A DNA stretch of 64,000 bases from Rubrivivax sp. GTDB taxonomy: Bacteria; Pseudomonadota; Gammaproteobacteria; Burkholderiales; Burkholderiaceae_C. The notes beneath the pieces are model-generated. The model was given only the letters and a program-made list of their open reading frames with translations, was not told where the DNA came from and made no database searches. The stretch lies in assembly GCA_027485165.1 (NCBI GenBank), contig JAIXRN010000059.1, forward strand, positions 43,599 through 107,598. The letters run 5' to 3'. Shown here piece after piece: positions 37,160 to 46,659 of the stretch. Every line of letters begins with the position of its first letter. Position 1 is the first letter of the stretch. The position numbers and the translations under genes were made by a program.

Positions 37160-37750
37160 ATGAGCGCACGCACCACCTTCACCCGCATGGAAGACAGCAC
37201 CCAGGACGACTGGCGTGCCATCGGCGCCGAGGTGATGCACAGCGCCCGCAGCCTGCCAGACCGCGTGCTGGCCCACCTGAAGCTGCTGGACGGCGACCAT
37301 GGCGGCTTTCCCATCGACCGCTACCAGCACAGCCTGCAGACGGCCACGCGCGCAGCGAAGGACGGGCGCGACGACGAATACGTGGTCTGCGCGCTGCTGC
37401 ACGACATCGGCGACACGCTGGGCAGCTACAACCACTTCGACATCGCAGCGGCCATCGTGAAGCCGTTTGTCAGCGACGCCAACCGCTGGATGGTGCAGCA
37501 CCACGGCATCTTCCAGGGCTACTACTTCTTCCACCACATCGGGCTGGACAGGCACCTGCGCGACCAGTTCCGCGGCCATGAACACTACGCCCGCACCGAA
37601 GAGTTTTGCGCCCTGTACGACAACGCGGCCTTCGATGCCCAGGCCGAAACCTGGCCCATCGAGGCCTTCGAGCCGCTGGTGCGCCAAGTCTTTGCCCAGC
37701 CGCTGAACAGCGTCTACAAGGCCGCCTCGGTGCTGAAGCCCGCCGCCTGA
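37160..37750 (+). CDS. HD-domain protein (possible PhnZ/MIOX-like oxygenase fold)
   Basis: 196 residues from an ATG 10 bases after the preceding stop. The HD motif is LLHDIGD, preceded by YQHSLQTATRA and followed by a run of His (MVQHHGIF, FFHHIG, RGHEHYARTEEF). HD proteins are usually phosphohydrolases, but the YQHS element, the short size and the late His cluster also recall the mixed-valence di-iron oxygenases PhnZ and MIOX. No phosphonate genes are nearby. Placement between two beta-oxidation genes is odd, and its role is not clear. Confidence 0.8.
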   Translation: MSARTTFTRMEDSTQDDWRAIGAEVMHSARSLPDRVLAHLKLLDGDHGGFPIDRYQHSLQTATRAAKDGRDDEYVVCALLHDIGDTLGSYNHFDIAAAIVKPFVSDANRWMVQHHGIFQGYYFFHHIGLDRHLRDQFRGHEHYARTEEFCALYDNAAFDAQAETWPIEAFEPLVRQVFAQPLNSVYKAASVLKPAA

Positions 37751-37800
37751 ACTCCGTCTGAAACCCGCCTGAACCCCACCCCCGATCCAGGAGCCACCCC

Positions 37801-38976
37801 ATGACCGCAGCCGTCATCGTTTCCACCGCCCGCACGCCCCTGGCCAAGAGCTGGAAGGGCGCCTTCAACATGACGCATGGCGCCACCCTGGGCGGCCACG
37901 CCGTGAAGGCTGCCGTCGAACGCGCCGGCATCGACCCCGCCGAAGTGGACGACGTCATCATGGGCTGCGCCACGCCAGAAGGCGCCACTGGCAGCAACAT
38001 CGCGCGGCAGATTGCCCTGCGAGCCGGCCTGCCCATCACCACCAGCGGCATGACGGTCAACCGGTTTTGCAGCAGCGGGCTGCAGACCATCGGGATGGCG
38101 GCGCAGCGCATCATTGCGGGCGAAGGCGATGTCTTCGTCGGCGGCGGCGTGGAAAGCATCAGCTGCGTGCAGAACGAGGCCAACACGCACATGCTGCAGG
38201 ACAGCTGGCTGAAGCAGCACAAGCCCGAGATCTACTGGAACATGCTGCAGACGGCCGAGAACGTGGCCAAGCGCTACGGCATCGCGCGCGACCGCATGGA
38301 CCACTATGGCGCCGGCAGCCAGCAGAAGGCCAGTGCCGCGCTGGAAGCCGGGCTGTTCAAGGACGAGATCGCGCCCATCACCGTCACCGCCGGCGTGGCC
38401 GACGCGGTGCTGGGCTTGCGCAGCAAGGAAGTCACCGTCAGCCAGGACGAAGGTATTCGCCCGGGCACCACGTATGAGGGCATCTGCGGCATTCGCACGG
38501 CCATTCCGGGCGGCGTCATCAGCGCCGGCAATGCCAGCCAGTTCAGCGACGGCGCCGGTGCCTGCGTGTTGATGCACGAAAGCCTGGCACAGAAGAAGGG
38601 CCTGAAGCCCCTGGGGCGCTTCCTGGGCTTTGCGGTGGCGGGCTGCGAGCCCGATGAAATGGGCATCGGCCCGGTGTTCGCCGTGCCCAAGGTGCTGAAG
38701 CGCCTGGGCCTGACGGTGGCCGACATCGACCTGTGGGAACTGAACGAGGCCTTCGCCGTGCAGGTGCTGTACTGCGCCGACACCCTGGGCATCCCGATGG
38801 ACCGGCTGAACGTCAACGGCGGCGCCATCGCGGTCGGCCACCCTTATGGCGTCAGCGGCCAGCGTCTGACGGGGCATGCCTTGATCGAAGGCAAACGCCG
38901 CGGTGCCAAGCGCGTGTGCGTGACCATGTGCATTGGCGGCGGAATGGGCGCGGCCGGCATCTTCGAAGTGCTCTGA
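37801..38976 (+). CDS. Acetyl-CoA C-acyltransferase (thiolase)
   Basis: 391 residues with an AGGAG-type site before the ATG. The nucleophile Cys is in NRFCSSGLQ, the acid/base His in [11 protein letters not shown] and the second Cys in [16 protein letters not shown] is also present. It cleaves 3-ketoacyl-CoA to acetyl-CoA in beta-oxidation, or runs in reverse for condensation. It follows the hydratase/dehydrogenase and HD genes and precedes the acyl-CoA dehydrogenase, supporting degradation. Confidence 0.96.
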   Translation: MTAAVIVSTARTPLAKSWKGAFNMTHGATLGGHAVKAAVERAGIDPAEVDDVIMGCATPEGATGSNIARQIALRAGLPITTSGMTVNRFCSSGLQTIGMAAQRIIAGEGDVFVGGGVESISCVQNEANTHMLQDSWLKQHKPEIYWNMLQTAENVAKRYGIARDRMDHYGAGSQQKASAALEAGLFKDEIAPITVTAGVADAVLGLRSKEVTVSQDEGIRPGTTYEGICGIRTAIPGGVISAGNASQFSDGAGACVLMHESLAQKKGLKPLGRFLGFAVAGCEPDEMGIGPVFAVPKVLKRLGLTVADIDLWELNEAFAVQVLYCADTLGIPMDRLNVNGGAIAVGHPYGVSGQRLTGHALIEGKRRGAKRVCVTMCIGGGMGAAGIFEVL

Positions 38977-39064
38977 CGCCTTCAAGTTCAACGCCAGGCC
39001 CCACGCCGCAGCAGGCCAGCACTGGCCGCGGGCCCCGCGGCCGCATGGGAAGGAACCGATAGCG

Positions 39065-40882
39065 ATGCGCGCCACCCTGGAATTCCTGCTGAACGACTGG
39101 CTGAACGTGGCCAGCCTGACAGCCCGGCCCCGCTTTGCCGAACATTCGGCTGAGACCTTTTCGGCCGTGCTGGACACCTGCGAACGCATCGCGCGCGACC
39201 GGTTCGCGCCCTTCAATCGCCTGGTCGACACCGAAGAGCCGCGCTTCGACGGTGAGAAGGTCGTCCTGCCCCAAGCCACGCACGACGCCTGGAAGGCCTA
39301 TGCCGAAAGCGGCATGCTGGCCGCAGCGCAGGACTACGGCATCGGCGGCATGCAGCTGCCCTACACCGTGGAAGCGGCGGCCAACGCCTTCTTCGCCAAG
39401 GCCAGCGTCAGCATCGGCGCGGGCATGCTCACCGCCGGCAACGCCAATCTGCTGATGGCCCACGGCACGCCGCTGCAGCAGCAGGTGTTTGCCGCCAACG
39501 AATTCGCCGGGCGCTGGGCGGGCACGATGTGCCTGAGTGAACCGCAGGCCGGGTCCAGCCTGTCGGACATCGCCACCCGCGCCCTGCCAGACGACGCGCA
39601 CGACCCGCTGGGCCCGCGCTTTCGCCTGCACGGCAACAAGATGTGGATTTCCGCTGGCGAACACGAGCTGACGGAAAACATCATCCACCTGGTGCTGGCC
39701 AAGATCCCGGGGCCGGATGGCAAGCTGGTGGCGGGTACGCGGGGCATCTCGCTGTTCATCGTGCCCAAGTGGCTGGTGGACACCGAAGGCCGCCTGACAG
39801 GTGAACGCAACGACGTGGTGCTGGCCGGCCTGAACCACAAGTGCGGCTGGCGCGGCACCACCAACACGCTGCTGAACTTCGGTGAAGGCCAGCACCGCCC
39901 CGGCGGCCGGCCGGGTGCTGTCGCTTACCTGGTGGGCCGGCCTGGCGAAGGCCTTCGCTGCATGTTCCACATGATGAACGAGGCGCGCATTGGCGTGGGC
40001 ATGGCCGCCACCATGCTGGGCATGGCGGGGTTCGAAGTGTCGCTGGACTACGCGCGCCAGCGCAGCCAGGGCCGGTCCATCACCGGCGCGGGCAAGGACG
40101 CCACGCAGCCACCCGTGCCCATCATCGAACACGCTGATGTGAAGCGCATGCTGCTGGCGCAGAAGGCCTATGCCGAAGGCGCGCTGGCGCTGGCGCTCTA
40201 CTGCGCCCGGCTGGTCGACGAACAGCACACGGGCGAAGAAGCCGCCGCGCGCGAAGCTGCGCTGCTGCTGGAAGTGCTGACGCCGATTGCCAAGAGCTGG
40301 CCCAGTGAATGGTGCCTGGAAGCCAATTCGCTGGCCATCCAGGTGCTGGGCGGCTACGGCTACACGCGCGACTTTCCGGTGGAACAGTACTGGCGCGACA
40401 ACCGCCTGAACATGATCCACGAAGGCACCCACGGCATCCAGGCGCTGGACCTGCTGGGCCGCAAGGTGGTGATGGAAGGCGGCGCGGGCCTGAAGCTGCT
40501 GGCCGGGCGCATCAGCGCCACGGCGCAGGCCGCGGGCCAGGTGGAAGGGCTGGCTGAACCGGCCAACGCGCTGGCAGCCGCGCTGCAGCGGCTGGGCGCC
40601 GCCACCCAGTCGGCCTGGGCCACGGGCCGGCCCGAGGACGCACTGGCCAACGCCACGCTCTACCTGCAGGCTTTCGGTCACGTGGTGCTGGCCTGGGTGT
40701 GGCTGGACGTGGCCCTGGCGGCAGGTCGCGGTGCTTCCCCCGCTGCGCAGGCCCTGAAGCCCGGCAAGCTGGCCGCTATGCGCTACTTCTATGCCTATGA
40801 GTTGCCCAAGATCGATGCCTGGCTGGGCGTGGTGGCGCGGCGCGAAGCTCTGTGCCGCGACATGCAGGCCGGCTGGTTCTGA
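39065..40882 (+). CDS. Acyl-CoA dehydrogenase (large, AidB/ACAD C-terminal-domain type)
   Basis: 605 residues from an ATG with GGAAGGAA upstream. It has the ACAD core with the FAD/substrate segments MCLSEPQAGSSLSDI and KMWISAGEHELTEN, the central NEARIGVGMAA and the late QVLGGYGYTRDFPVEQYWRDNR (read as LGGYGYTRDFPVEQ). A C-terminal domain of about 130 residues follows, as in the 600-residue ACADs of Burkholderiales that act on short- or medium-chain acyl-CoA. It completes a beta-oxidation set with the two preceding genes. A tiny membrane gene follows after 26 bases. Confidence 0.95.
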   Translation: MRATLEFLLNDWLNVASLTARPRFAEHSAETFSAVLDTCERIARDRFAPFNRLVDTEEPRFDGEKVVLPQATHDAWKAYAESGMLAAAQDYGIGGMQLPYTVEAAANAFFAKASVSIGAGMLTAGNANLLMAHGTPLQQQVFAANEFAGRWAGTMCLSEPQAGSSLSDIATRALPDDAHDPLGPRFRLHGNKMWISAGEHELTENIIHLVLAKIPGPDGKLVAGTRGISLFIVPKWLVDTEGRLTGERNDVVLAGLNHKCGWRGTTNTLLNFGEGQHRPGGRPGAVAYLVGRPGEGLRCMFHMMNEARIGVGMAATMLGMAGFEVSLDYARQRSQGRSITGAGKDATQPPVPIIEHADVKRMLLAQKAYAEGALALALYCARLVDEQHTGEEAAAREAALLLEVLTPIAKSWPSEWCLEANSLAIQVLGGYGYTRDFPVEQYWRDNRLNMIHEGTHGIQALDLLGRKVVMEGGAGLKLLAGRISATAQAAGQVEGLAEPANALAAALQRLGAATQSAWATGRPEDALANATLYLQAFGHVVLAWVWLDVALAAGRGASPAAQALKPGKLAAMRYFYAYELPKIDAWLGVVARREALCRDMQAGWF

Positions 40883-40908
40883 ATGCTTGACAGCTTTCGA
40901 CTCAGGCG

Positions 40909-41094
40909 ATGAAGAACGAGACGCTGGAAAAGTGGGTCTGGGCGCTGATCTATGGCGGCCTGCTAACGGCGTCTTTCGGCATCTTCCTGCAGGCGCGTGA
41001 CCCGCTGCCCGGCTGGGCCCTCATCACCGGCGGCAGCCTGGCCGTGGTCGTCGGCGTCGTGCTGATCTTCGTGCGCGCCCGCCGGCGCGATTGA
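40909..41094 (+). CDS. Small two-helix membrane protein
   Basis: 61 residues with two hydrophobic helices (about 8-26 and 35-54), a short loop RDPLPGW between them, and a positively charged end RARRRD, which places the C-terminus in the cytosol. No family recognised. It lies between the acyl-CoA dehydrogenase and the SDR on the same strand, so it may be co-transcribed. Codon use is normal for the region, which supports a real gene. Confidence 0.65.
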   Translation: MKNETLEKWVWALIYGGLLTASFGIFLQARDPLPGWALITGGSLAVVVGVVLIFVRARRRD

Positions 41095-41119
41095 CCCGTA
41101 CATCCTTGAAGGAAACCCC

Positions 41120-41908
41120 ATGGGCACCCCCATCCAGAAGCTGTTCGATCTTTCCGGCCAGGTGGCGCTGGTCACCGGCGGTTCACGCGGTCTGGGCCTG
41201 CAGATGGCCGAAGCGCTGGGCGAGGCGGGTGCCAAGATCATGCTGACGTCGCGCAAGGCGGCCGACCTGGAAGAAGCCGCGGCACACCTGTCTGAACGCG
41301 GCATCGACGCGCGCTGGGTGGCGGCCGACGCGGCCGACCCGGCCCAGGTGCAGAAAGTGGTGGACGAGACGATGCACCGCCTGGGCCGCATCGACGTCCT
41401 GGTGAACAACGCAGGCGCCACCTGGGGTGCCCCGGCCGAGGACTACCCGCTGGAAGCCTGGGACAAGGTGATGAACCTCAACATCCGCAGCCTGTTCCTG
41501 TTCGCGCAGGCGGTCGGCAAGGCCAGCATGATCCCCCAGCGGCGCGGCCGCATCATCAACGTCGCCAGCATTGCCGGCCTGGGGGGCAGCATGGACGTCA
41601 AGTTCATCGCCTACGGCACCAGCAAGGGCGCGGTGGTGAACTTCACGCGCACGCTGGCAGCGGAATGGGGCAGCTACGGCATCACCGTCAATGCGCTGGC
41701 GCCGGGCTTCTTCCCCAGCAAGATGACCAAGGGCGTGCTGGAACACTTCGGCGTGGACAAGCTGGCCGCGGCCGCGCCGCTGAAGCGCATCGGCGACGAC
41801 GACGACCTGAAGGGCGCGGCCCTGCTGTTTGCCAGCGCGGCAGGCAAGCACATCACGGGGCAGGTGCTGGCGGTGGACGGCGGCGTCAGTTCGGTGCACG
41901 GCGGCTGA
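41120..41908 (+). CDS. SDR-family oxidoreductase
   Basis: 262 residues with a GAAGGAAAC-type ribosome site. Cofactor loop TGGSRGLG, NNAGA, catalytic Ser in NVASIAG, and YGTSK with Tyr and Lys intact; the end is GQVLAVDGGVSS. It resembles gluconate-5-dehydrogenase or beta-ketoacyl-type SDRs; substrate not determined. It precedes a thioesterase and a CurA-like reductase with small gaps, suggesting an operon on acyl-thioester or related substrates. Confidence 0.93.
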   Translation: MGTPIQKLFDLSGQVALVTGGSRGLGLQMAEALGEAGAKIMLTSRKAADLEEAAAHLSERGIDARWVAADAADPAQVQKVVDETMHRLGRIDVLVNNAGATWGAPAEDYPLEAWDKVMNLNIRSLFLFAQAVGKASMIPQRRGRIINVASIAGLGGSMDVKFIAYGTSKGAVVNFTRTLAAEWGSYGITVNALAPGFFPSKMTKGVLEHFGVDKLAAAAPLKRIGDDDDLKGAALLFASAAGKHITGQVLAVDGGVSSVHGG

Positions 41909-41925
41909 TCTCGCGTTCCGCTCCC

Positions 41926-42426
41926 ATGAACCCGAAGCTGCCGGCGCCGCTGCAGTTTCCGCTGCGCATTCCCTTCGTCGAAGAGCTGGGCTTCGAGCTC
42001 TGGCACCTGGGCGGCGGCCGGGCCGAGCTGCGCGTGGACCTGCGCGAAGGCCACCTGAACAGCTGGGAAGTGGCCCATGGTGGCGTTCTGATGAGCCTGC
42101 TGGACGTGGCCATGGCCATGGCGGCGCGGTCGATTCATCAGCAGGCCGATGGCGGCGGCCCGGGCGTGGCCACCATCGAGATGAAGACCAGCTTCATGCG
42201 CCCCGCCGAAGGCCGCTTGCGTGCCGAAGGCCAGCTGCTGGACCACACCACGACACTGGCCTTCACCGAGGGCCGCGTCTTCGACGAAGCCGGGCGCCTG
42301 TGCGCGCACGCCACCGGCACCTTCAAGTACCTGCGCGGCCTGCCCACCGGCAGCCGCCAGGCCAAGGCGCTGCAACGCCGTCCTGCAACCGACACCCCTG
42401 AACGCGACTCCAAGGAACCCGCATGA
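41926..42426 (+). CDS. PaaI-family hotdog thioesterase
   Basis: 166 residues. Hotdog fold: HLNSWEVAHGGVLMSLLDVAMAMAAR (read as VAHGGVLMSLLDVAM) carries the PaaI-type HGG motif, followed by VATIEMKTSFMRPA. These hydrolyse acyl- or aryl-CoA thioesters. The C-terminal 30 residues are charged and look disordered. It starts 17 bases after the SDR and overlaps the next gene by 4 bases. Confidence 0.88.
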   Translation: MNPKLPAPLQFPLRIPFVEELGFELWHLGGGRAELRVDLREGHLNSWEVAHGGVLMSLLDVAMAMAARSIHQQADGGGPGVATIEMKTSFMRPAEGRLRAEGQLLDHTTTLAFTEGRVFDEAGRLCAHATGTFKYLRGLPTGSRQAKALQRRPATDTPERDSKEPA

Positions 42427-43436
42427 ACAACCAACGCATCGTCCTCGCCTCGCGCCCCACGGCCGAGCCCAGCGCCGCCAACTTCCGCCTGGAGACGGTC
42501 GACCTGCCCGCGCTGCAGGACCAGCAGGTGCTGGTGCGCCACCACTACCTGAGCCTGGACCCGTACATGCGCGGCCGCATGAACGACGGCAAGAGCTACG
42601 CTCAGCCGCAGCCGCTGGACGCGGTGATGATCGGCGGCACGGTGGGCGAAGTCGTGGAGTCGCGCCACCCGGGCTATGCGCCGGGCGACAAGGTGGTGGG
42701 CATGGGCGGCTGGCAGCAGTACGCCGTGGTGGACGCCGCCCAGCCCGGTGCGCTGCGCAAGGTGGACACCACGCACATCCCGCTGGCGGCTTACCTGGGC
42801 GCAGTGGGCATGCCGGGCGTCACGGCCTGGGTGGGGTTGACGCAGATCATCGAACCGAAGGCTGGCGAGACGATTGTCGTCACCGCCGCCAGCGGCGCTG
42901 TGGGTGGTGCGCTGGGGCAGCTGGCCAAGGCGCGCGGCTGCCGCGTGGTGGGCATTGCCGGCGGGCCGGACAAGTGCGCCTACACCGTCGACGAACTGGG
43001 CTTCGACGCCTGCCTGGACTACAAGGCTCTTGGCCACGGCAAGGAACTCTCGCTGGCCCTGAAGGCCGCCGCGCCGAACGGCGTGGATGGGGTGTTCGAG
43101 AACGTCGGCGGCCCGATCCTGGACGTGGTGATGGCGCGCATGAACGCCTTCGGCCGCATCGCCTTCTGCGGGATGATTTCCGGCTACAACGGCGAGCCGA
43201 TCCCGATGGCCAACCCGTCGCTGATCCTGGTGTCTCGGCTGAAGCTGCAGGGCTTCATCGTCAGCGAACACATGCCGCTGTGGCCGCAGGCGCTGAAGGA
43301 ATTGGGCACGATGGTAGCCACTGGCCAGCTGAAGTATCGCGAGAGCGTAGCCGAAGGCCTGGCCGCTGCGCCCGAGGCCTTCATGGGGCTGCTGAAGGGC
43401 CGCAACTTCGGCAAGCAGCTGGTGAAGCTGGCTTGA
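42423..43436 (+). CDS. NADP-dependent MDR oxidoreductase (CurA/LTB4DH type)
   Basis: 337 residues, overlapping the thioesterase by 4 bases. The family segments are SLDPYMRGRMND, AASGAVGGALGQLAK (cofactor loop), GGPDKCAY and VFENVGGPILD. No zinc ligands are seen. These enzymes reduce alpha,beta-unsaturated ketones with NADPH, as E. coli CurA does. The GNAT gene follows after 5 bases. Confidence 0.93.
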   Translation: MNNQRIVLASRPTAEPSAANFRLETVDLPALQDQQVLVRHHYLSLDPYMRGRMNDGKSYAQPQPLDAVMIGGTVGEVVESRHPGYAPGDKVVGMGGWQQYAVVDAAQPGALRKVDTTHIPLAAYLGAVGMPGVTAWVGLTQIIEPKAGETIVVTAASGAVGGALGQLAKARGCRVVGIAGGPDKCAYTVDELGFDACLDYKALGHGKELSLALKAAAPNGVDGVFENVGGPILDVVMARMNAFGRIAFCGMISGYNGEPIPMANPSLILVSRLKLQGFIVSEHMPLWPQALKELGTMVATGQLKYRESVAEGLAAAPEAFMGLLKGRNFGKQLVKLA

Positions 43437-43441
43437 CGGCG

Positions 43442-43945
43442 ATGCCGCAGGCAGACCCCGTGCCCTTGGCTCTGCCCGTGCCCTTGCCCGGGCCCGTGGA
43501 TTGGGCCTGGCTGCGCTACGCCAGCCTGGCCCTGGACGATCTCTACGACCTGCTGGCCCTGCGCAGCGCGGTGTTCTCGGTCGAACAGAACTGCGCCTAC
43601 CTGGACCCCGACGGCGTAGACCGCCAGTGCTGGCACCTGTTGGGCCGCGGCGCGCAGGGCCAGCTGATGGCCTACCTGCGTGGCGTGGACCCGGGCGCGA
43701 AGTACGCCGAAGCCTCGATCGGCCGCGTCATCACCGCGCCCGTCGCCCGCGGTACCGGTCTGGGCCGGCAGCTGGTGGCCGAAGGCCTGCGGCGCATGGA
43801 TACCACCTGGCCCGGCGTGGCCCTGCGCATCAGCGCGCAGGCGCACCTGGACCGCTTCTATGCCGGCTTCGGCTTCGCTGCCGTAGGCGGCCAATACATG
43901 GAAGACAACATCCCCCACATCGAAATGCTGAGGCCGGCGCCATGA
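43442..43945 (+). CDS. ElaA-family GNAT acetyltransferase
   Basis: 167 residues. ElaA signature LLALRSAVFSVEQNCAY followed by DGVDRQCWHL, then IGRVITAPVARGTGLGRQL, which is the acetyl-CoA loop, and RFYAGFGFAAVG. ElaA proteins are GNATs without a settled substrate. It lies between the CurA-like gene (5 bases) and a GST gene that overlaps its stop by 4 bases. Confidence 0.88.
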   Translation: MPQADPVPLALPVPLPGPVDWAWLRYASLALDDLYDLLALRSAVFSVEQNCAYLDPDGVDRQCWHLLGRGAQGQLMAYLRGVDPGAKYAEASIGRVITAPVARGTGLGRQLVAEGLRRMDTTWPGVALRISAQAHLDRFYAGFGFAAVGGQYMEDNIPHIEMLRPAP

Positions 43946-44883
43946 ATGCCACCACCCCCGTCCTGCACCACTACGCCACTTCGCCCTTCGCTGAAAAGGC
44001 GCGGCTGATGCTGGGCTTCAAGGGCCTGGACTGGCAGTCGGTGCGCATGCCAGCCATCATGCCCAAGCCCGACCTGCTGGCGCTGACGGGCGGCTACCGG
44101 CGCGCCCCGGTGCTGCAGATCGGCGCTGATGTGTATTGCGACACCGCGCTCATCGCCCGCGTGCTGGAAGCCCTGCGCCCCGGCCCCACGCTGTTCCCGG
44201 CCAGCGCGCCGCTGGCCCCGGTGCTGGCGCAGTGGGCCGACAGCACGCTGTTCTGGATCGCCATCCCATACACCATGCAGCCCGCCGGCATCGCCGCGCT
44301 GTTCGCAGGCCAGCCGCCCGAAGCCCTGCAGGCCTTCGCGGCCGACCGCAAGCCCTTCAGCGCCAGCGTGCGGCGCCTGCCGCTGGCCGAGGCCACGCTG
44401 CAGCTGCAGGCTGCGCTGGCGACGCTGGAAGCACAGCTGGCGGAACCGCAGCCGGGGCAGCGCCGCGGCTACCTGTTGGGCGACGAGCCTTCAGTGGCCG
44501 ACTTCTCGGTCGCGCACTGCCTGTGGTTTATCCGCCGCGCGCCGCCCGTGGCTGGCGTGCTGGCGCCTTATGCGCGGCTGGGTGCCTGGCTGGACCGCGT
44601 GCTGGCCATCGGCCATGGCCGCAGCCAGCCGCTGCCGGCCGACGAAGCCCTGGCCATCGCCCGCGCTGCCGTTCCGCAGGCGGCCGACGTGATGTCCGGC
44701 CAGGGCCTGGCCGCCGGCCAGCGCGTGAGCGTGGCCGCGGCCGACTACGGCACCGAACCCAGCGCCGGCACCCTGGTGGGCCTGGGCGAAGACGAGATCG
44801 TGATCCGCCGCGAAGACGCACGCGCCGGCACCGTGCACGTGCACTTTCCCCGCCGCGGCTACCAGCTGCGCACCGAAGACTGA
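43942..44883 (+). CDS. Glutathione S-transferase family protein
   Basis: 313 residues. GST N-domain: LHHYATSPFAEKARLML, with the Ser/Pro-containing motif of bacterial GSTs, and RAPVLQIGADVYCDT. The helical C-domain follows, with GDEPSVADFSVAHCLWF. An extra tail of about 80 residues (from VSVAAADYGTEPSAG) looks like a small beta-rich domain. Substrate unknown. It overlaps the GNAT gene and is 12 bases before the next SDR. Confidence 0.9.
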   Translation: MNATTPVLHHYATSPFAEKARLMLGFKGLDWQSVRMPAIMPKPDLLALTGGYRRAPVLQIGADVYCDTALIARVLEALRPGPTLFPASAPLAPVLAQWADSTLFWIAIPYTMQPAGIAALFAGQPPEALQAFAADRKPFSASVRRLPLAEATLQLQAALATLEAQLAEPQPGQRRGYLLGDEPSVADFSVAHCLWFIRRAPPVAGVLAPYARLGAWLDRVLAIGHGRSQPLPADEALAIARAAVPQAADVMSGQGLAAGQRVSVAAADYGTEPSAGTLVGLGEDEIVIRREDARAGTVHVHFPRRGYQLRTED

Positions 44884-44895
44884 AGGGTCCCCACC

Positions 44896-45810
44896 ATGAG
44901 CACACTCACCCGCGGCCACACGGCCGTCATCACTGGCGCCGCTTCGGGCTTCGGGCTGGAAGCCAGCCGCATCGCCGCCGCCCGTGGCATGAACATCGTG
45001 ATGGCCGACGTGCAGGCCGACGCCCTGGAAGCCGCCGCCGCCAGCGTGCGCGCGCTGGGCGCGGCGGTGCTGCCCTTCCGGCTGGACGTGTCGAAGGCTT
45101 CTGAAGTCGACGCCTTGGCCGCCGCCACGCTGGAACGCTTCGGTACGCCGCATTTCGTCTTCAACAACGCCGGCGTGGGGGCGGGCGGGCTGATCTGGGA
45201 ACACACGCTGAAGGACTGGGAATGGTTGCTGGGCGTGAACCTGATGGGCGTGGCCCACGGCGTGCGCGTCTTCACCCCGCTGATGCTGGCTGCCGCCGCG
45301 GCCGACCCCGCCTGGCGCGGCCACATCGTCAACACCGCCAGCATGGCCGGGCTGCTGAGCGCGCCCAACATGGGTGTGTACAACGTCAGCAAGCACGCCG
45401 TGGTGGCGATGAGCGAGACCCTGTTCCAGGACCTGGCCCTGGTCAGCACCCAGGTACAGGCGCACGTGCTATGCCCGTATTTCGTGCCCACCGGCATCCA
45501 CCAGAGCGAACGCAACCGGCCGGCTGAATTTGCCGACGCCGCGCTGCGCCCCACGCGCAGCCAGCTGATCGCCCAGGCCATGAGCGACAAGGCCGTCACC
45601 AGCGGCAAGCTCAGCGCCGCCGACGTGGCGCAGTTCGTCTTCGACGCGATGGACGAAGACCGCTTCTACATCTACAGCCACCCCAAGGCCCTGGCCGGCG
45701 TGCAGGTGCGGCTGGAAGACATCGTGCAGGGCCGCAACCCCACCGACCCCTTCGCGGCCAAGCCCGAGATCGGCCAGGCGCTGCGGGTGAAGCTGCGCGG
45801 GGAAGGCTGA
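44896..45810 (+). CDS. SDR-family oxidoreductase
   Basis: 304 residues. Classical SDR: TGAASGFG cofactor loop, NNAGVGAGG, NTASMAG with Ser, and YNVSKHAV with Tyr/Lys. The C-terminus extends about 40 residues beyond the usual. It ends the run starting at 41120 and is followed by an intergenic gap of 183 bases in which I see no further gene. Confidence 0.92.
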   Translation: MSTLTRGHTAVITGAASGFGLEASRIAAARGMNIVMADVQADALEAAAASVRALGAAVLPFRLDVSKASEVDALAAATLERFGTPHFVFNNAGVGAGGLIWEHTLKDWEWLLGVNLMGVAHGVRVFTPLMLAAAAADPAWRGHIVNTASMAGLLSAPNMGVYNVSKHAVVAMSETLFQDLALVSTQVQAHVLCPYFVPTGIHQSERNRPAEFADAALRPTRSQLIAQAMSDKAVTSGKLSAADVAQFVFDAMDEDRFYIYSHPKALAGVQVRLEDIVQGRNPTDPFAAKPEIGQALRVKLRGEG

Positions 45811-45993
45811 GCTGCGAGGGCGCCGCGGCTTGTGGCCCCCTGACTGAAGGGGTACGCCACCAGTGGTTGTCACAGTCAGGCTTTGAACGATTCGGTAGTG
45901 TTCGAGACTGGTTGGTATTTCTGACTACGGTCGGGTATCAGCCAAGTCTGTTCACCCCTTCGTTCCGCAACCCCCAGCACCTGGAGCACTGTG

Positions 45994-46638
45994 ATGAAGC
46001 AATCGATCCTCGCGGCCGCGGCCGCCCTGTCCTTTGGCCTGGCCTCGGCACCTGCCTTTGCGCAAAGCCTGCCCATCGTCGGCGGCGTCACCTCGGTGTC
46101 GCTGGTGGCTGCCCCCACGCTGACAGCCGCCGGCCTGACCGTCGGCGGTCTGGGCACGGCGCAGATCTCACCGGGTTCGGCTGGCATCCCGCTGGCCTTC
46201 TTCCCCGTCACCGGTGGCAGCCTGGATACCGCCACTTTCGCTGGCAGCATCCAGCACAGCGGCAGCGGCCTGTTCCTGAGCAACAGCTCGGCCACCGTGA
46301 ACCTGCGCGACTTCGTCATCGACACCGTGGGCGGCACGCTCACAGGCCAGGTGTCGGTGGGCAGCACGGTGCTGGGCGCGGTACCGCTGTTCACGCTGGG
46401 CAGCAGCGGCGTCGCCACGGCGCCGTTCTCGCTGTCGCTGACGGCTGCCGCGGCGGGTGCGCTCTCGCAGGTGTTCGGCATCCCGAACCTGACGGGCGCG
46501 GTGATCGGCAATGCCAACACCATCCCCATCACGTCGGCGGTGCCCGAGCCCGCCACCGTGCTGTCGCTGCTGGTCGGCCTGGGCCTGATCGGGCTGTCGG
46601 TGACGCGCCGGCGCGCTGCGAACGAAGACCGCGCCTGA
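45994..46638 (+). CDS. PEP-CTERM-sorted surface protein
   Basis: 214 residues with GGAG 7 bases before the ATG. A signal peptide (MKQSILAAAAALSFGLASA, cleavage near AFAQ) starts the chain, and the end is a textbook PEP-CTERM: VPEPATVLSLL, a helix, then RRRAANEDRA. Exosortase removes this tail at the membrane. The middle is Ser/Thr/Gly-rich with no recognised domain. No exosortase is in the window, so it must be encoded elsewhere. A GTG immediately before the ATG is less likely to be the start. Confidence 0.9.
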   Translation: MKQSILAAAAALSFGLASAPAFAQSLPIVGGVTSVSLVAAPTLTAAGLTVGGLGTAQISPGSAGIPLAFFPVTGGSLDTATFAGSIQHSGSGLFLSNSSATVNLRDFVIDTVGGTLTGQVSVGSTVLGAVPLFTLGSSGVATAPFSLSLTAAAAGALSQVFGIPNLTGAVIGNANTIPITSAVPEPATVLSLLVGLGLIGLSVTRRRAANEDRA

Positions 46639-46659
46639 GGCGGGTTCGTCTGGTGCGTC

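Noticed and set aside
45811..45993. Small gene or promoter in the gap before the PEP-CTERM gene
   Set aside because: No coding-like frame; TTGTCA near 45866 has no -10 at suitable spacing.
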